Source: Bacteroidales bacterium UBA3844
GTDB taxonomy: Bacteria; Bacteroidota; Bacteroidia; Bacteroidales; Paludibacteraceae
Length of the DNA stretch: 64,000 bases
Direction: 5' to 3'
NCBI GenBank assembly: GCA_002392915.1
Contig: DGHQ01000048.1
Location: 5,552-69,551, forward strand
Under the pieces are notes generated by a model. It saw nothing but the letters and a program-made list of their open reading frames with translations, was not told where the DNA came from and made no database searches. Each line of letters opens with the position of its first letter. Positions within the stretch are counted from its first letter, which is position 1. This document shows, piece by piece, positions 1 through 8,502 of this stretch. The translations under genes were made by a program, and so were the position numbers.

Positions 1-1
1 A

Positions 2-169
2 GAAATACTGCCAAACACGAGCAGTGCCAGCTTATATTTTCATGTATCACCAGTGGCTGTAGAGGTTGGTGGCCCATATTGGAGAGGAAACATAGAAATT
101 GGATATGGAGCACAAGGTGTTTTACAGTATGGCGTCAAACACATTTTTAAAGGGAAAAGAGATATCTGA
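2..169 (+). CDS. C-terminal end of an unidentified, probably outer-membrane protein (partial)
   Basis: An open frame enters from the left edge and stops at 167-169, giving about 55 residues. The tail alternates polar and hydrophobic residues (GNIEIGYGAQGVLQYGVKHIF), as in the last strands of an outer-membrane beta-barrel, followed by a short basic end KGKRDI. The start lies outside the window, so the family cannot be named. The gene runs on the same strand as the lipoprotein 23 bases downstream and may share a transcript with it. Confidence 0.5.
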   Translation, partial: EILPNTSSASLYFHVSPVAVEVGGPYWRGNIEIGYGAQGVLQYGVKHIFKGKRDI

Positions 170-192
170 AAACAACAGAGTTATTTAATAAA

Positions 193-657
193 ATGACTAA
201 TATGGCAAAGTTCAATAAAGTGTTCTTAAAAACAGTTACAGCAGTAGTGACTATTTTAATTTTGGTAGGTTGTGATCCGTCTTATTATTATGAAGTGCAT
301 ATGAAGAATACGACATCGCAGACTATCACTTTTAGTTCTATCAAAAACAGTGTTTCTGATTCGGTAGAATATTGTCATTTCAATAATAAAAGTGATAACC
401 TTATTTTGAATGAAGGAGAAAAAAAATTATTGATACAAGATAGTGATTTGGGGACTATTTCAAGTGAAGACATAACTAGTATTATGAAGAACGCATATCC
501 TTTGGGGATAGTCATTAAATTTGAGAATGGTGATTCCCTCGTGTATTATCCAAGTGGTGCAGATAAGGATTTTCATTCTCCGTACAATAAGAACTCATTT
601 TTTAGTGTAGATAAGACAGATATAGAAATGGTTTCAGAATATGATGTGCTGTATTAA
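193..657 (+). CDS. Small hypothetical lipoprotein
   Basis: This encodes a 154-residue protein with a basic N-terminus, a hydrophobic stretch and a lipobox LVGC with Cys at residue 27, so it should be lipidated and exported. The residues after the Cys (DPS) do not settle inner- versus outer-membrane placement. No enzymatic motif is visible in the mature part, which is rich in Ser, Asn and Lys. A second ATG lies at 202, and either start keeps the signal. It follows the partial barrel-like gene closely, so the two may work together in the envelope. The function is unknown. Confidence 0.7.
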   Translation: MTNMAKFNKVFLKTVTAVVTILILVGCDPSYYYEVHMKNTTSQTITFSSIKNSVSDSVEYCHFNNKSDNLILNEGEKKLLIQDSDLGTISSEDITSIMKNAYPLGIVIKFENGDSLVYYPSGADKDFHSPYNKNSFFSVDKTDIEMVSEYDVLY

Positions 658-676
658 TTTTTTTCCCACTTTGGTG

Positions 677-705
677 TTGATAGTTTGATAAATTAATTAT
701 ATTTG
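677..705 (+). promoter_or_regulatory. Bacteroidales-type promoter for the DUF349 gene
   Basis: TTG at 677-679 and TATATTTG at 698-705 are separated by 18 bases. They match the Bacteroidetes primary sigma pattern (-33 TTTG/TTG, -7 TAnnTTTG). The first ATG downstream is at 738. Confidence 0.7.
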
Positions 706-737
706 CATAGTTTTTGAAAATAGTAAAAGGAATTTTA

Positions 738-2573
738 ATGAGTACACTTGAAGAAAAAGAGACTCTTACACAGCCTGAAAATGCGCAAGAAACTGTAGCA
801 TCTGATAATTCATTAGCTGAAAATGAGGTTGCTATGACGGATGCAGAGGATCAAGAAATTGTTGATTATTCTTCATTTAGTGAGGCGGAGTTGGTAGAAA
901 AAGCTCGCACTTTGATAACAGAATGCAAGGGTAGTGTTAGCGCTATCAAGAGGGATATAGAAGATATTAAGAGTTGCTACTATAAGAGCTACAATCAAAC
1001 AATAGATAAGATTAGAAGTGAGCAGGCAGAAGGAGGAGAAAACGCCGAGCCTGTCGAGCTTCCTGCTGATGAATTCAAGTCTGTATACGTTGTTTATCAA
1101 CGCAGAAAGAAGGAGGAGCAGGCCCAGAAGGAAGCCGAAATGGAGAAGAATCTTAAGGCTAAGTTGGCTCTAATCGACAGACTAAAAGAATTAGCTCAGA
1201 ATTCAAAAGACGCTCGTCAGGATTTCAACGCTTGTCGTGAGATTCAGAACGAGTGGAAGAATATAGGTGCTGTGCCTCAGGCAAAAGCTGACGAGGTTAA
1301 TGGCAATTATAAACTTTGGATTGAGACATTCTACGACTCTTTGAGTGCTGCTAACGAATTGAGAGATTTGGATTTCCGCAAGAATTTGGAAGAGAAAATC
1401 TCTATCTGTGAACTTGCTGAAGGATTGGCTGAGAGCAAAGATGTAGTCGATTCGTTTAGAAAATTGCAGTATTATCACGAAAGATGGAAGGAAATTGGTC
1501 CTGTCGCACGTGAAAAACGTGAGGAACTTTGGGAACGTTTCAAGGAGGCCACTGCTGTTGTAAACAAGCGACACAGAGAGTATTTCGAGCAGATTCATGC
1601 TAAAGAGGAGCAGAATTTGGTTGAGAAGACAAAGCTTTGTGAAGAGGTTGAGAATGCAAAGGTAGAAAACGAAGAGAGCTTCGACTGTTGGCAGAAGATG
1701 ACGGATTTCATCGTTGCTAAGCAGGATGAGTGGAGAAAGATAGGTTTTGCGCCAAAGAAAGACAACGACAAGATCTACGAGAGATTCAGAGCCGCTTGCG
1801 ACAAATTCTTTGTGGCTAAAAACGAGTTTTTCAAGAGAATGAAGGAGACTCAGTCGGAGAACTTGAAGAAGAAGATTTCTTTGTGTGAGATCGCAGAATC
1901 GTTGAAAGACAGCAAGGATTGGAAGGAGACAACTAACAAGTTTGTCGAAATCCAGAAGGAGTGGAAGACAATAGGTCCTGTTCCACGCAAGAATTCAGAT
2001 GCTGTTTGGAAGAGATTTTTGGCAGCATGTGATTATTTCTTTGAGCAGAAGGAAGCTGATTTCGCAAGCAGAAAGTCTGAAGAATCAGTCAATTTGGAGA
2101 AGAAGAAGGATTTGATTGAAAGAATCAAGAGTCTTCAGATTGAAGGCAACGACAATGCATTCGCTGATTTCAAGAAACTTTTGGCAGAGTGGAATTCAAT
2201 CGGTCATGTGCCATTCAAGGAGAAGGATAATATCTACAAGAAATACAAATCTACAATTGATGAGGTGTTCGACAAGTTGAACAAAGACCGTAGCATCAAT
2301 AGATTGGATTTCTTCAAGACAAATATCGAGACATTGGCAAGCCAGGGTATGGCGAAGGTCAACAATGAACGCAAGAGATTGCAGAAATTGGTTGAAAACT
2401 TCAATTCTGAGATTGCCACTGCAGAAAACAATATCGGATTCTTCTCAAAATCAAAGGGTACTTCTCCATTGCTTGATGGAATGAAAAAGAAGATCTCTAA
2501 GTTGAAAGACGAGAGAAATCTATTGTTGGAGAAGATCAGATTGATTGACGAGACAACAGAAGAGTTAAATTAA
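738..2573 (+). CDS. DUF349 repeat protein
   Basis: This is a Lys/Glu-rich, largely helical cytoplasmic protein of 611 residues. At least five DUF349 repeats are recognisable by their W-K-x-I-G-x-V-P cores: WKNIGAVP, WKEIGPVA, WRKIGFAP, WKTIGPVP and WNSIGHVP. The acidic N-terminal 60 residues look disordered, and the C-terminal 80 residues look like coiled coil. An upstream in-frame TTG at 714 is possible. ATG 738 was preferred because a promoter ends at 705 and an AAAGGA stretch precedes 738. DUF349 proteins are common in Bacteroidetes. Their molecular role is not established and none is inferred here. Confidence 0.85.
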   Translation: MSTLEEKETLTQPENAQETVASDNSLAENEVAMTDAEDQEIVDYSSFSEAELVEKARTLITECKGSVSAIKRDIEDIKSCYYKSYNQTIDKIRSEQAEGGENAEPVELPADEFKSVYVVYQRRKKEEQAQKEAEMEKNLKAKLALIDRLKELAQNSKDARQDFNACREIQNEWKNIGAVPQAKADEVNGNYKLWIETFYDSLSAANELRDLDFRKNLEEKISICELAEGLAESKDVVDSFRKLQYYHERWKEIGPVAREKREELWERFKEATAVVNKRHREYFEQIHAKEEQNLVEKTKLCEEVENAKVENEESFDCWQKMTDFIVAKQDEWRKIGFAPKKDNDKIYERFRAACDKFFVAKNEFFKRMKETQSENLKKKISLCEIAESLKDSKDWKETTNKFVEIQKEWKTIGPVPRKNSDAVWKRFLAACDYFFEQKEADFASRKSEESVNLEKKKDLIERIKSLQIEGNDNAFADFKKLLAEWNSIGHVPFKEKDNIYKKYKSTIDEVFDKLNKDRSINRLDFFKTNIETLASQGMAKVNNERKRLQKLVENFNSEIATAENNIGFFSKSKGTSPLLDGMKKKISKLKDERNLLLEKIRLIDETTEELN

Positions 2574-2597
2574 CATTAAAAGAAAAAATTTACTATA

Positions 2598-2617
2598 GGG
2601 GTAGCGGTTGCTACTCC
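2598..2617 (+). terminator. Hairpin downstream of the DUF349 gene
   Basis: GGGGTAGC (2598-2605) can pair with GCTACTCC (2610-2617) around a 4-base loop, with one G-T pair. No T-run follows. It may be a weak terminator, or a leader structure of the next gene, where AACCCC at 2625-2630 offers an alternative partner for the GGGGT arm. Confidence 0.3.
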
Positions 2618-2672
2618 TTAGTAAACCCCATAAATTAAATAAAGGACAGTATTAATTAAAATTGTTAAACAA

Positions 2673-4019
2673 ATGAAACCATTTGATGACGAAATGCAAC
2701 AAGATTTCGAGAGAAATTCCGGTGCAGAACAGCGTGAAAGAAGAAGTTTTAACCCTAATTTCACAGCAGACAACCATTTGAAGCGTGCTCCAAGAAGAAG
2801 AGTTGGTGATACACGTGTTCCAGTAGGCGAGCAGAACGGTGGCTACAACCGTGGCTACAACAATGACGGAGGTTATAACAACCGTGGTTACAACAACGAT
2901 GGCGGTTATAACAATAACCGCGGTGGCTACTACAATAACAATCGTGGTGGTTACGGTGATAACGGTTACAATGGTGGCTACAATCGCGATAATAATGGCG
3001 AAGGTGGTTACAACAACAACCGTGGCGGCGGCTACAACAACAACCGTGGTGGCGGCTACAACAACAATCGTGGTGGCGGCTATAACAACAATGGCGGCGG
3101 CTACAACAACAACCGTGGTGGTGGCTATAACAACAACCGTGGTGGTGGCTACAACAACAACCGTGGCGGAGTCTTCAACAACAACCGTGGCGGTGGCTTC
3201 AACAACAATAACCGTGGTGGTGGACGTCCACAGAACAAACGTAAGCAAGGAAATATTGGACATCGTCAGATTGAGTATAAATCTGTTATGGTGGATCCAA
3301 ATGAAGATATCCGTTTGAACAAGTATCTTGCTAATGCAGGTGTATGCTCACGTCGTGAGGCAGACGAATTGATTCAGGCTGGTGCTGTATCTGTAAACGG
3401 CACTCCAATCACAGAGTTGGGAACAAAGATCAAGCGTGGAGACAAGGTGTTGATCGGCGATCAGCTTGTGGCTCCAGATAAGTTGGTTTACATCCTATTG
3501 AACAAGCCAAAGGGTTGTGTTACATCTACTGATGATCCAAACGCAAAACTTACAGTTATGAAGCTTGTTGAGAGAGCATGTAAGGAGCGTATCTATCCTG
3601 TAGGTCGTCTTGATAAGCCAACAACAGGAGTTCTTCTATTGACTAACGACGGTGATTTGGCTTCTAAGTTGACTCACCCAATGTACAACAAGAAGAAGAT
3701 TTATCAGGTGACTTTAAATAAGGAGCTTACAGAGGAGGATATGGCAACAATCTCTGCTGGTATCGATTTGGAGGATGGCCCAATCAAGCCAGATGAGGTA
3801 AGCTATGTAGACGAAGCGGATCACAAGAAAATCGGTATCGAGATCCACTCTGGTAGAAACCGTATCGTTCGTCGTATTTTCGACAAACTTGGCTACCGTG
3901 TGATGCGTCTTGACCGTGTATTCTTCGCAGGTTTGACAAAGAAGGGATTGAAAAGAGGCGAGTGGAGATTCCTTACAGAGCGTGAGGTTAGCATGCTAAG
4001 AATGGGTGCATTCGAGTAA
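2673..4019 (+). CDS. RluB/RsuA-family 23S/16S rRNA pseudouridine synthase with Asn/Gly-rich N-terminal extension
   Basis: This 448-residue protein isomerises a uridine in ribosomal RNA. Residues about 50-195 are a low-complexity region of repeated YNNNRGGG-like units. An S4 RNA-binding domain follows (about 210-255: RLNKYLANAGVCSRREAD), then the catalytic domain with the signature VGRLDKPTTGVLLLTNDGD. The Asp of GRLD is the family's catalytic residue. RsuA/RluB proteins without the extension are near 240-300 residues, so about 200 residues are added here. An Arg/Gly/Asn-rich leader suggests extra RNA contact or disorder, which is inference. ATG 2673 is the only good start. Exact target uridine (RluB, RluE or RsuA type) cannot be read from sequence. 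Confidence 0.88.
   Translation: MKPFDDEMQQDFERNSGAEQRERRSFNPNFTADNHLKRAPRRRVGDTRVPVGEQNGGYNRGYNNDGGYNNRGYNNDGGYNNNRGGYYNNNRGGYGDNGYNGGYNRDNNGEGGYNNNRGGGYNNNRGGGYNNNRGGGYNNNGGGYNNNRGGGYNNNRGGGYNNNRGGVFNNNRGGGFNNNNRGGGRPQNKRKQGNIGHRQIEYKSVMVDPNEDIRLNKYLANAGVCSRREADELIQAGAVSVNGTPITELGTKIKRGDKVLIGDQLVAPDKLVYILLNKPKGCVTSTDDPNAKLTVMKLVERACKERIYPVGRLDKPTTGVLLLTNDGDLASKLTHPMYNKKKIYQVTLNKELTEEDMATISAGIDLEDGPIKPDEVSYVDEADHKKIGIEIHSGRNRIVRRIFDKLGYRVMRLDRVFFAGLTKKGLKRGEWRFLTEREVSMLRMGAFE
2841..3237 (+). repeat. Tandem in-frame repeats coding the YNNNRGGG leader
   Basis: The repeats are imperfect units of about 24-27 bases (ggtggcggctacaacaacaa-type) encoding Y/F-N-N-N-R-G-G-G. The array is in frame with the pseudouridine synthase gene. 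Because it lacks stops in other frames, it produces long spurious open frames on both strands. Confidence 0.85.
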
Positions 4020-4077
4020 AAATTAAAATTAAGAGTTAAAAGTTAAGAATTATGACTTAGCAATTAACTTACATTAT

Positions 4078-4112
4078 AAGGCTGTCAAGGTTTTCTCTTT
4101 GGCAGCCTTTTT
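4078..4112 (+). terminator. Rho-independent terminator after the pseudouridine synthase gene
   Basis: AAGGCTGTCAA (4078-4088) pairs with TTGGCAGCCTT (4099-4109), followed by TTTTT. The right arm contains a TTG that could be taken as a start of the next gene. The terminator argues against it. Confidence 0.85.
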
Positions 4113-4125
4113 AATTCACAGTGCC

Positions 4126-5109
4126 ATGAAAATAAGATTTATATTTTCGACAATATCATTATTTGTAGTTGCCATTGCATCCGCAGTGAGCTATAAATCG
4201 GCAGAGACAGACGCATATATTGCCAAGTATAAGCAGACGGCAATAGAGCAGATGAAGCAGTATAAAATCCCTGCAAGCATCACGTTGGCACAGGGAATAT
4301 TGGAGAGCGGAAGCGGTAGGAGCGACCTTGCTGTCAAAGCCAACAACCATTTTGGAATCAAGTGTACAAGCGATTATAAAGGCAAGACATACCACAAGAA
4401 GGATGACAAGCGAAGAGACTGTTTCAGAGTGTATGAGAATGCTGCTCAGAGTTTTGTGGATCATTCTATCTTTTTGCAGCGAGCACATTATGCTCCACTT
4501 TTCAAGTTGAAAATCACCGACTATAAAGGGTGGGCGAATGGTTTGAAAAAATGTGGTTACGCTACGAATCCCAAGTATCCGTCGTTGCTGATAGAGGTGA
4601 TTGAGCAGAATAAACTGTATGTATACGACGATGCCAATTATCAGGACGACAGCAAGAGGAATGACGGAGGAAACAAGGACAAGGTGGTGCCAAACGATGA
4701 CAAAGGACGCAGAAACAGTAGGGAAGAGGTGAATCCTGAAAAGGATAGAAAAGCAGACAATGTGGATATCCGTAAGGGAGACAACCGTGTGGAAATCAAT
4801 GGTGTAAGATGCGTTCAGATAAAGTCGGGAGACACATTCTATTCATTGTCGAAGAAGTATGATATGACGGTGGATAAACTAAAGACGTTGAATGATTTCC
4901 CGTCGAACTACACTTTGAAAGTCGGTGAATATGTCTTCTTGAAACGAAAGAGAAGAAGCTACAGAGCTCTTGATTATCATATAGTTGAGCCGGGGGAGAC
5001 GATGCATTCGATTTCTCAGTATTATGGAGTGCAGCTGGAGCAGTTGAAGAAGCATAACAAGAAAATATCCGGGGAACCAAAAGTCGGAACGAGAGTGTTG
5101 TTGCATTAA
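4126..5109 (+). CDS. Exported glucosaminidase (peptidoglycan hydrolase) with two LysM domains
   Basis: The 327-residue product cleaves or remodels peptidoglycan in the periplasm. A signal peptide (IRFIFSTISLFVVAIASA) is followed by a glucosaminidase/FlgJ-type domain with the motif LAQGILESGSGRSDLA. The Glu of ILESG fits the family's catalytic acid. Next come KANNHFGIKC and an ending near YKGWANGLKKCGYATNPKY. A charged Lys/Asp linker precedes two LysM modules, VQIKSGDTFYSLSKKYDMTV and HIVEPGETMHSISQYYGVQL, which bind glycan. ATG 4126 was chosen because the earlier TTG at 4099 sits in a terminator stem. A strong terminator follows, so it is probably monocistronic. Confidence 0.88.
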   Translation: MKIRFIFSTISLFVVAIASAVSYKSAETDAYIAKYKQTAIEQMKQYKIPASITLAQGILESGSGRSDLAVKANNHFGIKCTSDYKGKTYHKKDDKRRDCFRVYENAAQSFVDHSIFLQRAHYAPLFKLKITDYKGWANGLKKCGYATNPKYPSLLIEVIEQNKLYVYDDANYQDDSKRNDGGNKDKVVPNDDKGRRNSREEVNPEKDRKADNVDIRKGDNRVEINGVRCVQIKSGDTFYSLSKKYDMTVDKLKTLNDFPSNYTLKVGEYVFLKRKRRSYRALDYHIVEPGETMHSISQYYGVQLEQLKKHNKKISGEPKVGTRVLLH

Positions 5110-5117
5110 ATTTATCA

Positions 5118-5159
5118 AGAGTGTAGCTGACTGTTATATTTCAGCTACACTCTTTTTTT
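5118..5159 (+). terminator. Strong terminator after the LysM glucosaminidase gene
   Basis: AGAGTGTAGCTGA (5118-5130) pairs perfectly with TCAGCTACACTCT (5141-5153) around a 10-base loop and runs into T7. Confidence 0.92.
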
Positions 5160-5321
5160 ATCATGTTCTGGTAATCTGACGGAATGTGGCTATTTATGTT
5201 TTGTAATAAAAATGTAACAAAAGAAAAGATCCAATATGTAAAAATAACCTTAATTTTGTTATTCATGTCGCATGAATATTCACCTAATCATATTAGATTA
5301 CTCACGTTAAATTTATTATAT

Positions 5322-6908
5322 ATGAATCAAAGGTTAAGAAGATTGTTTTCACTAATGTTTAGTGTAAGTGTTATGCAATTTTTATTGGCTCAAGTAGTTA
5401 TCAATGATGTTAATTTTCCGGATAAGCTTTTTAGGGATCATGTTTCAACAAATTACGATTTAGACAAGAATGACACTCTTTCAACAACGGAAATTGAAAA
5501 GGTGGATACTATAGATGTCAGTTTGAGATATACTGGCAATAAAGATAATATGATGACAGACCTGACGGGAATCGAGTATTTTACGGCTTTAAAAAAATTA
5601 GGGTGTAGTTACCATGCTCTTACTTCTATCGACATATCAAAAAACACAGAATTGACCGAACTTAGGTGTGACCGTAATAGTCTGACTTCTTTGAATGTGA
5701 CTGAAAACAAGGCATTAAGAGTTCTACACTGTGATCTAAATGAAATTGAATATTTAGACGTATCAAAAAATACGGAATTGGAAGAACTTTGGTGTGGAAG
5801 CAACATGTTAATTACATTGAATGTCTCTAAAAATTTGGCTTTGACGGAGCTTGATTGTCCTCGTAATTGGCTGTTAAATCTGAATTTGACCAACAACGTC
5901 AAACTAAAAAGTCTTAACTGTGGACGTAACATGCTGTCATCCTTGGATGTGTCAAAAAATATAGAGTTAGAAAGTTTATTATGTTGGCAAAATCAACTGA
6001 CATCTTTATTGCTTCCAAACAGCACTGTTTTGAAAACAATATCATGTTGGACCAACAATTTAACTTCTTTGGATGTCTCAAAAAACACAGCGTTAGAATA
6101 TTTATTATGTTATTGGAATCCATTGACATCTTTGGATGTATCGAATAACACAGCATTAATAGAGTTCGAGTGTAAAAGCAACCAACTAACCACGTTGGAT
6201 GTGACAAAAAATACAAAGTTGGAAGTTTTGGATTGTTCTGAAAATCAACTTACATCTTTGGATTTGTCAAACAATACTTTACTAAAACGATTAGCTTGTT
6301 CATCCAATAATTTATCATCTTTGGATTTGTCAAACAATACTTTACTAAAACGATTATATTGTTCATCCAATAATTTATCATCTTTGGATTTGTCTAATAA
6401 TCTAAATTTGAATCCAACAATGAGTTGGTATGTTGATTGTTCTGATAACTCTTATACGGTAAATATAGATAAAACATTCATATTCAACCTGTCTTCATTA
6501 CCGGGAGAGTTCGATCACACAAGAATGTCCATCAAATCTGGTAATGCAGTAGATAAAGATGGATATTTGAACATTGATGAAAGCATTGGTGACGATACAA
6601 TAAAAGTGGTGTATGAATATATAGCTAATAAAGACTACACTTTTGAATACACATTGAATTTGGTTCCAGTGGAAGTTGATGACGTACCTTTGGTCAATTC
6701 CGTTGACGCATTTTCTTTTTATCCAAATCCGGCAAAATCATCTGTAAGTGTTTTATCTACAGGATATTATAAAATATATGACGGATCTGGAGTGTTGTTG
6801 CAATCAGGCATGGCCGAGAAAGACGATGAAATTAACATTTCAAACCTATCTCCTGGTGTCTATCTCTTTGATTTTGAGGGTAGAATAGAGAAATTATTTG
6901 TGAAATAA
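5322..6908 (+). CDS. Secreted leucine-rich-repeat protein with type IX sorting domain
   Basis: This is an exported protein of 528 residues. A signal peptide (MNQRLRRLFSLMFSVSVMQF then LLAQ) precedes a spacer with a Ca-binding-like DLDKNDTLS motif (residues about 45-53), which resembles an EF-hand or dockerin loop. Then come about a dozen 21-residue LRRs of the type LxCxxNxLTSLDVSKNTxLE. A short beta domain follows, then a C-terminal sorting domain beginning SFYPNPAKSSVSV and ending EKLFVK. That ending is the Por/type IX secretion pattern, implying surface attachment or release. ATG 5322 was chosen over an upstream in-frame ATG at 5184 because only this start gives a signal peptide. LRR proteins of this type usually bind protein ligands, but the ligand here is unknown. 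Confidence 0.85.
   Translation: MNQRLRRLFSLMFSVSVMQFLLAQVVINDVNFPDKLFRDHVSTNYDLDKNDTLSTTEIEKVDTIDVSLRYTGNKDNMMTDLTGIEYFTALKKLGCSYHALTSIDISKNTELTELRCDRNSLTSLNVTENKALRVLHCDLNEIEYLDVSKNTELEELWCGSNMLITLNVSKNLALTELDCPRNWLLNLNLTNNVKLKSLNCGRNMLSSLDVSKNIELESLLCWQNQLTSLLLPNSTVLKTISCWTNNLTSLDVSKNTALEYLLCYWNPLTSLDVSNNTALIEFECKSNQLTTLDVTKNTKLEVLDCSENQLTSLDLSNNTLLKRLACSSNNLSSLDLSNNTLLKRLYCSSNNLSSLDLSNNLNLNPTMSWYVDCSDNSYTVNIDKTFIFNLSSLPGEFDHTRMSIKSGNAVDKDGYLNIDESIGDDTIKVVYEYIANKDYTFEYTLNLVPVEVDDVPLVNSVDAFSFYPNPAKSSVSVLSTGYYKIYDGSGVLLQSGMAEKDDEINISNLSPGVYLFDFEGRIEKLFVK
6253..6400 (+). repeat. 63-base tandem repeat inside the LRR gene
   Basis: A unit starting at 6253 is repeated almost exactly at 6316, with a partial third copy from 6379. 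The spacing is 63 bases, which is exactly one 21-residue LRR. The first two copies differ at only a couple of bases (LKRLACSS versus LKRLYCSS), so the duplication is recent. Confidence 0.85.
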
Positions 6909-6924
6909 ACAGATAATAAAAAAA

Positions 6925-6955
6925 ACAGAGACATTGCGAATCGCAGTGTCTCTGT
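6925..6955. terminator. Bidirectional terminator between convergent genes
   Basis: A 14-base stem, ACAGAGACATTGCG/CGCAGTGTCTCTGT, has a 3-base loop. On the plus strand it is followed by TGTATTTTG. On the minus strand it is followed by a run of eight T. It can end both the LRR gene and the small minus-strand gene starting at 7167. Confidence 0.85.
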
Positions 6956-6981
6956 TGTATTTTGATCATCTTAGTGATTAA

Positions 6982-7167
6982 TTATGCTTCAAAAAATCTA
7001 ATCAGTGCATTCTGATCCTTGATGTTGTTTGCCGCAAGTTCTTCAAGCACAGCATCTTTCTCACCACTGTTAATAATACTGTCGCAAAGCTGAGCATACG
7101 ACTCTTGTGAATGACTGAGCCGGACAAATGTGTCCCAAATCTCTTGAGCTGTCATAAATTTTTCCAT
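6982..7167 (-). CDS. Small conserved-type hypothetical protein (61 residues)
   Basis: This is a short acidic helical protein with no signal peptide or membrane segment. No family is recognised. It has its own promoter upstream (minus strand, 7200-7232) and a terminator right after its stop, which supports a real gene despite its size. Its sequence (MEKFMTAQEIWDTFVRLS then helical Glu/Asp-rich stretches) contains no Cys or metal-binding cluster. Confidence 0.65.
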   Translation of the reverse strand: MEKFMTAQEIWDTFVRLSHSQESYAQLCDSIINSGEKDAVLEELAANNIKDQNALIRFFEA

Positions 7168-7199
7168 ATTATCAAATTTTGGTTAGACATTTAACTACT

Positions 7200-7232
7200 C
7201 AAATGTACCAATTATCAAAACAGATTGTTCAA
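7200..7232 (-). promoter_or_regulatory. Promoter of the 61-residue gene
   Basis: On the minus strand, TTG (7230-7232) and TACATTTG (7200-7207) are separated by 22 bases, matching the Bacteroidales pattern. The start codon lies 33 bases further on. The remaining stretch to 7463 shows no gene. Confidence 0.6.
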
Positions 7233-7463
7233 AAAAATATCGTATTATGATGAAGAACATATATATGGAACGTGTTTTGAAATATCAACAAGATATTTAA
7301 CTCAAAAATTGGGAAACCTGTTCAAGTTTGATGAATGTTAATGAATTTCACCACATTTGCGAGTAAGAATGATCAGTTATTATTTATGTGCTCGCATTAG
7401 AGAGGAGGGGGAGTCCAATATCTATCAAACATAGGCTTTCGATAATCCACATTTTATTTATAG

Positions 7464-8498
7464 TCATTTTTTTAACATTTTTTTTAGTCCCTCGCTGTAC
7501 ACAACCTTATACTTTTGGGTAGAATTTTCGTCGGCAATGATAAAATAAGCCATGATTGAATTATCCGAGGCAAGCACATCAAGAGCTTTTTCTACCCCCA
7601 TCACCATAAACGCTGTCGCATATGAGTCTGCTGTAATGCAATCAGACGCAATTACTGTGCTAGAAAGTATGTTTTTTTGTACAGGATAACCAGTTTTGGG
7701 GTCTATTGTGTGAGCATAACGTTTTCCATCCTGATAGTAGAAATTACGGTAGTTGCCGCTAGTTGCGATTCCTCCTTCGCTTATTTCTAAAATATTCTCT
7801 ATACCATTGACTCGTTGAAAGATATCTTCTTCAGGAACGTTTATTCCAATTCGCCAGGGGAATCCTTTGGGGCTGTTGCCATGAAGTGTAATTTCACCTC
7901 CGATTTCCACCATATAGTTTTTCACTCTCTTGTTTTTCAACCAATTTCCTATGATATCACACATATATCCTTTGGCTATACTTGAAGCGTCGAGTTGAAT
8001 GCGTGGATCTTGTTTGTGAAGACGTCCTTTTCTGTCGAGCCGAATCTTTTGATATCCTACAAATTGCAAGATGCTATCTACAGCTTCGGCAGTGATTTTC
8101 TCTCTGTTTTTAAAGCCGAAGCCCCAAAGATTTACCAATGGGGCGACGGTGATATCAAAAGCTCCGGACGTGTGTCGGGAAACTTCCAAAGATTTTTCTA
8201 TGACAGTCTTCACATATGGGTTTGCTCTTGCATCTGGATTGTTGTTGTTCATCGCAGATATTACAGACTTGGGATTGAACATAGACAATGAGTAATCAAA
8301 GTCTTTGAACAGTTTTCTGATGCTGTCGTGCCAATTCTCTTTTCGCTCTTTGCTTTCAAGTGTCTCTTCGAATGTTATATGATAAGTAGTGTTAAACACA
8401 TCCCCGTCATAGTTTGAAGCCTGATAACTTTGGGCATGAACGATGATAGAGTTCAAAATAGATACAAGAACAACCCCTAATATGTTGATGTTTCTCAT
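7464..8498 (-). CDS. apbE: ApbE: FAD:protein FMN transferase
   Basis: ApbE attaches FMN covalently to a Thr or Ser of exported flavoproteins, using FAD and Mg2+. The protein has a signal peptide (MRNINILGVVLVSILNSIIV then HAQ). The body carries family motifs VNLWGFGFKN, LDASSIAKGYMCD, MVEIGGEI and YAHTIDPKTGYPV, then ADSYATAFMVMG. The length, about 344 residues, is normal. ATG 8498 leaves 4 bases after the upstream stop; a TTG at 8522 would overlap that gene and add residues before the signal. It is the last gene of a three-gene exported operon (10742-7464), so the upstream protein is the natural candidate substrate. Confidence 0.92.
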   Translation of the reverse strand: MRNINILGVVLVSILNSIIVHAQSYQASNYDGDVFNTTYHITFEETLESKERKENWHDSIRKLFKDFDYSLSMFNPKSVISAMNNNNPDARANPYVKTVIEKSLEVSRHTSGAFDITVAPLVNLWGFGFKNREKITAEAVDSILQFVGYQKIRLDRKGRLHKQDPRIQLDASSIAKGYMCDIIGNWLKNKRVKNYMVEIGGEITLHGNSPKGFPWRIGINVPEEDIFQRVNGIENILEISEGGIATSGNYRNFYYQDGKRYAHTIDPKTGYPVQKNILSSTVIASDCITADSYATAFMVMGVEKALDVLASDNSIMAYFIIADENSTQKYKVVYSEGLKKMLKK

Positions 8499-8502
8499 TC
8501 GG

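Noticed and set aside
1502..1517. parS-like site TGTCGCACGTGAAAAA inside the DUF349 gene
   Set aside because: It has three mismatches to the consensus TGTTTCACGTGAAACA, lies in a gene and is 58 kb from parAB. One such match is expected by chance in a window of this size.
2652..3318. Long open frames on both strands across the repeat leader of the pseudouridine synthase
   Set aside because: They encode Val/Thr-rich runs created by the repeat. They lack starts with context and disappear outside the repeats.
5184..5321. Extended N-terminus of the LRR protein
   Set aside because: It would bury the signal peptide 46 residues inside, and lies in AT-rich leader DNA.
7380..7395. TTTATGTGCTCGC resembling the reverse of the repeat at 23963-23975
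   Set aside because: Only about 13 bases match and the rest of the element is missing, so I cannot distinguish a degenerate copy from chance.
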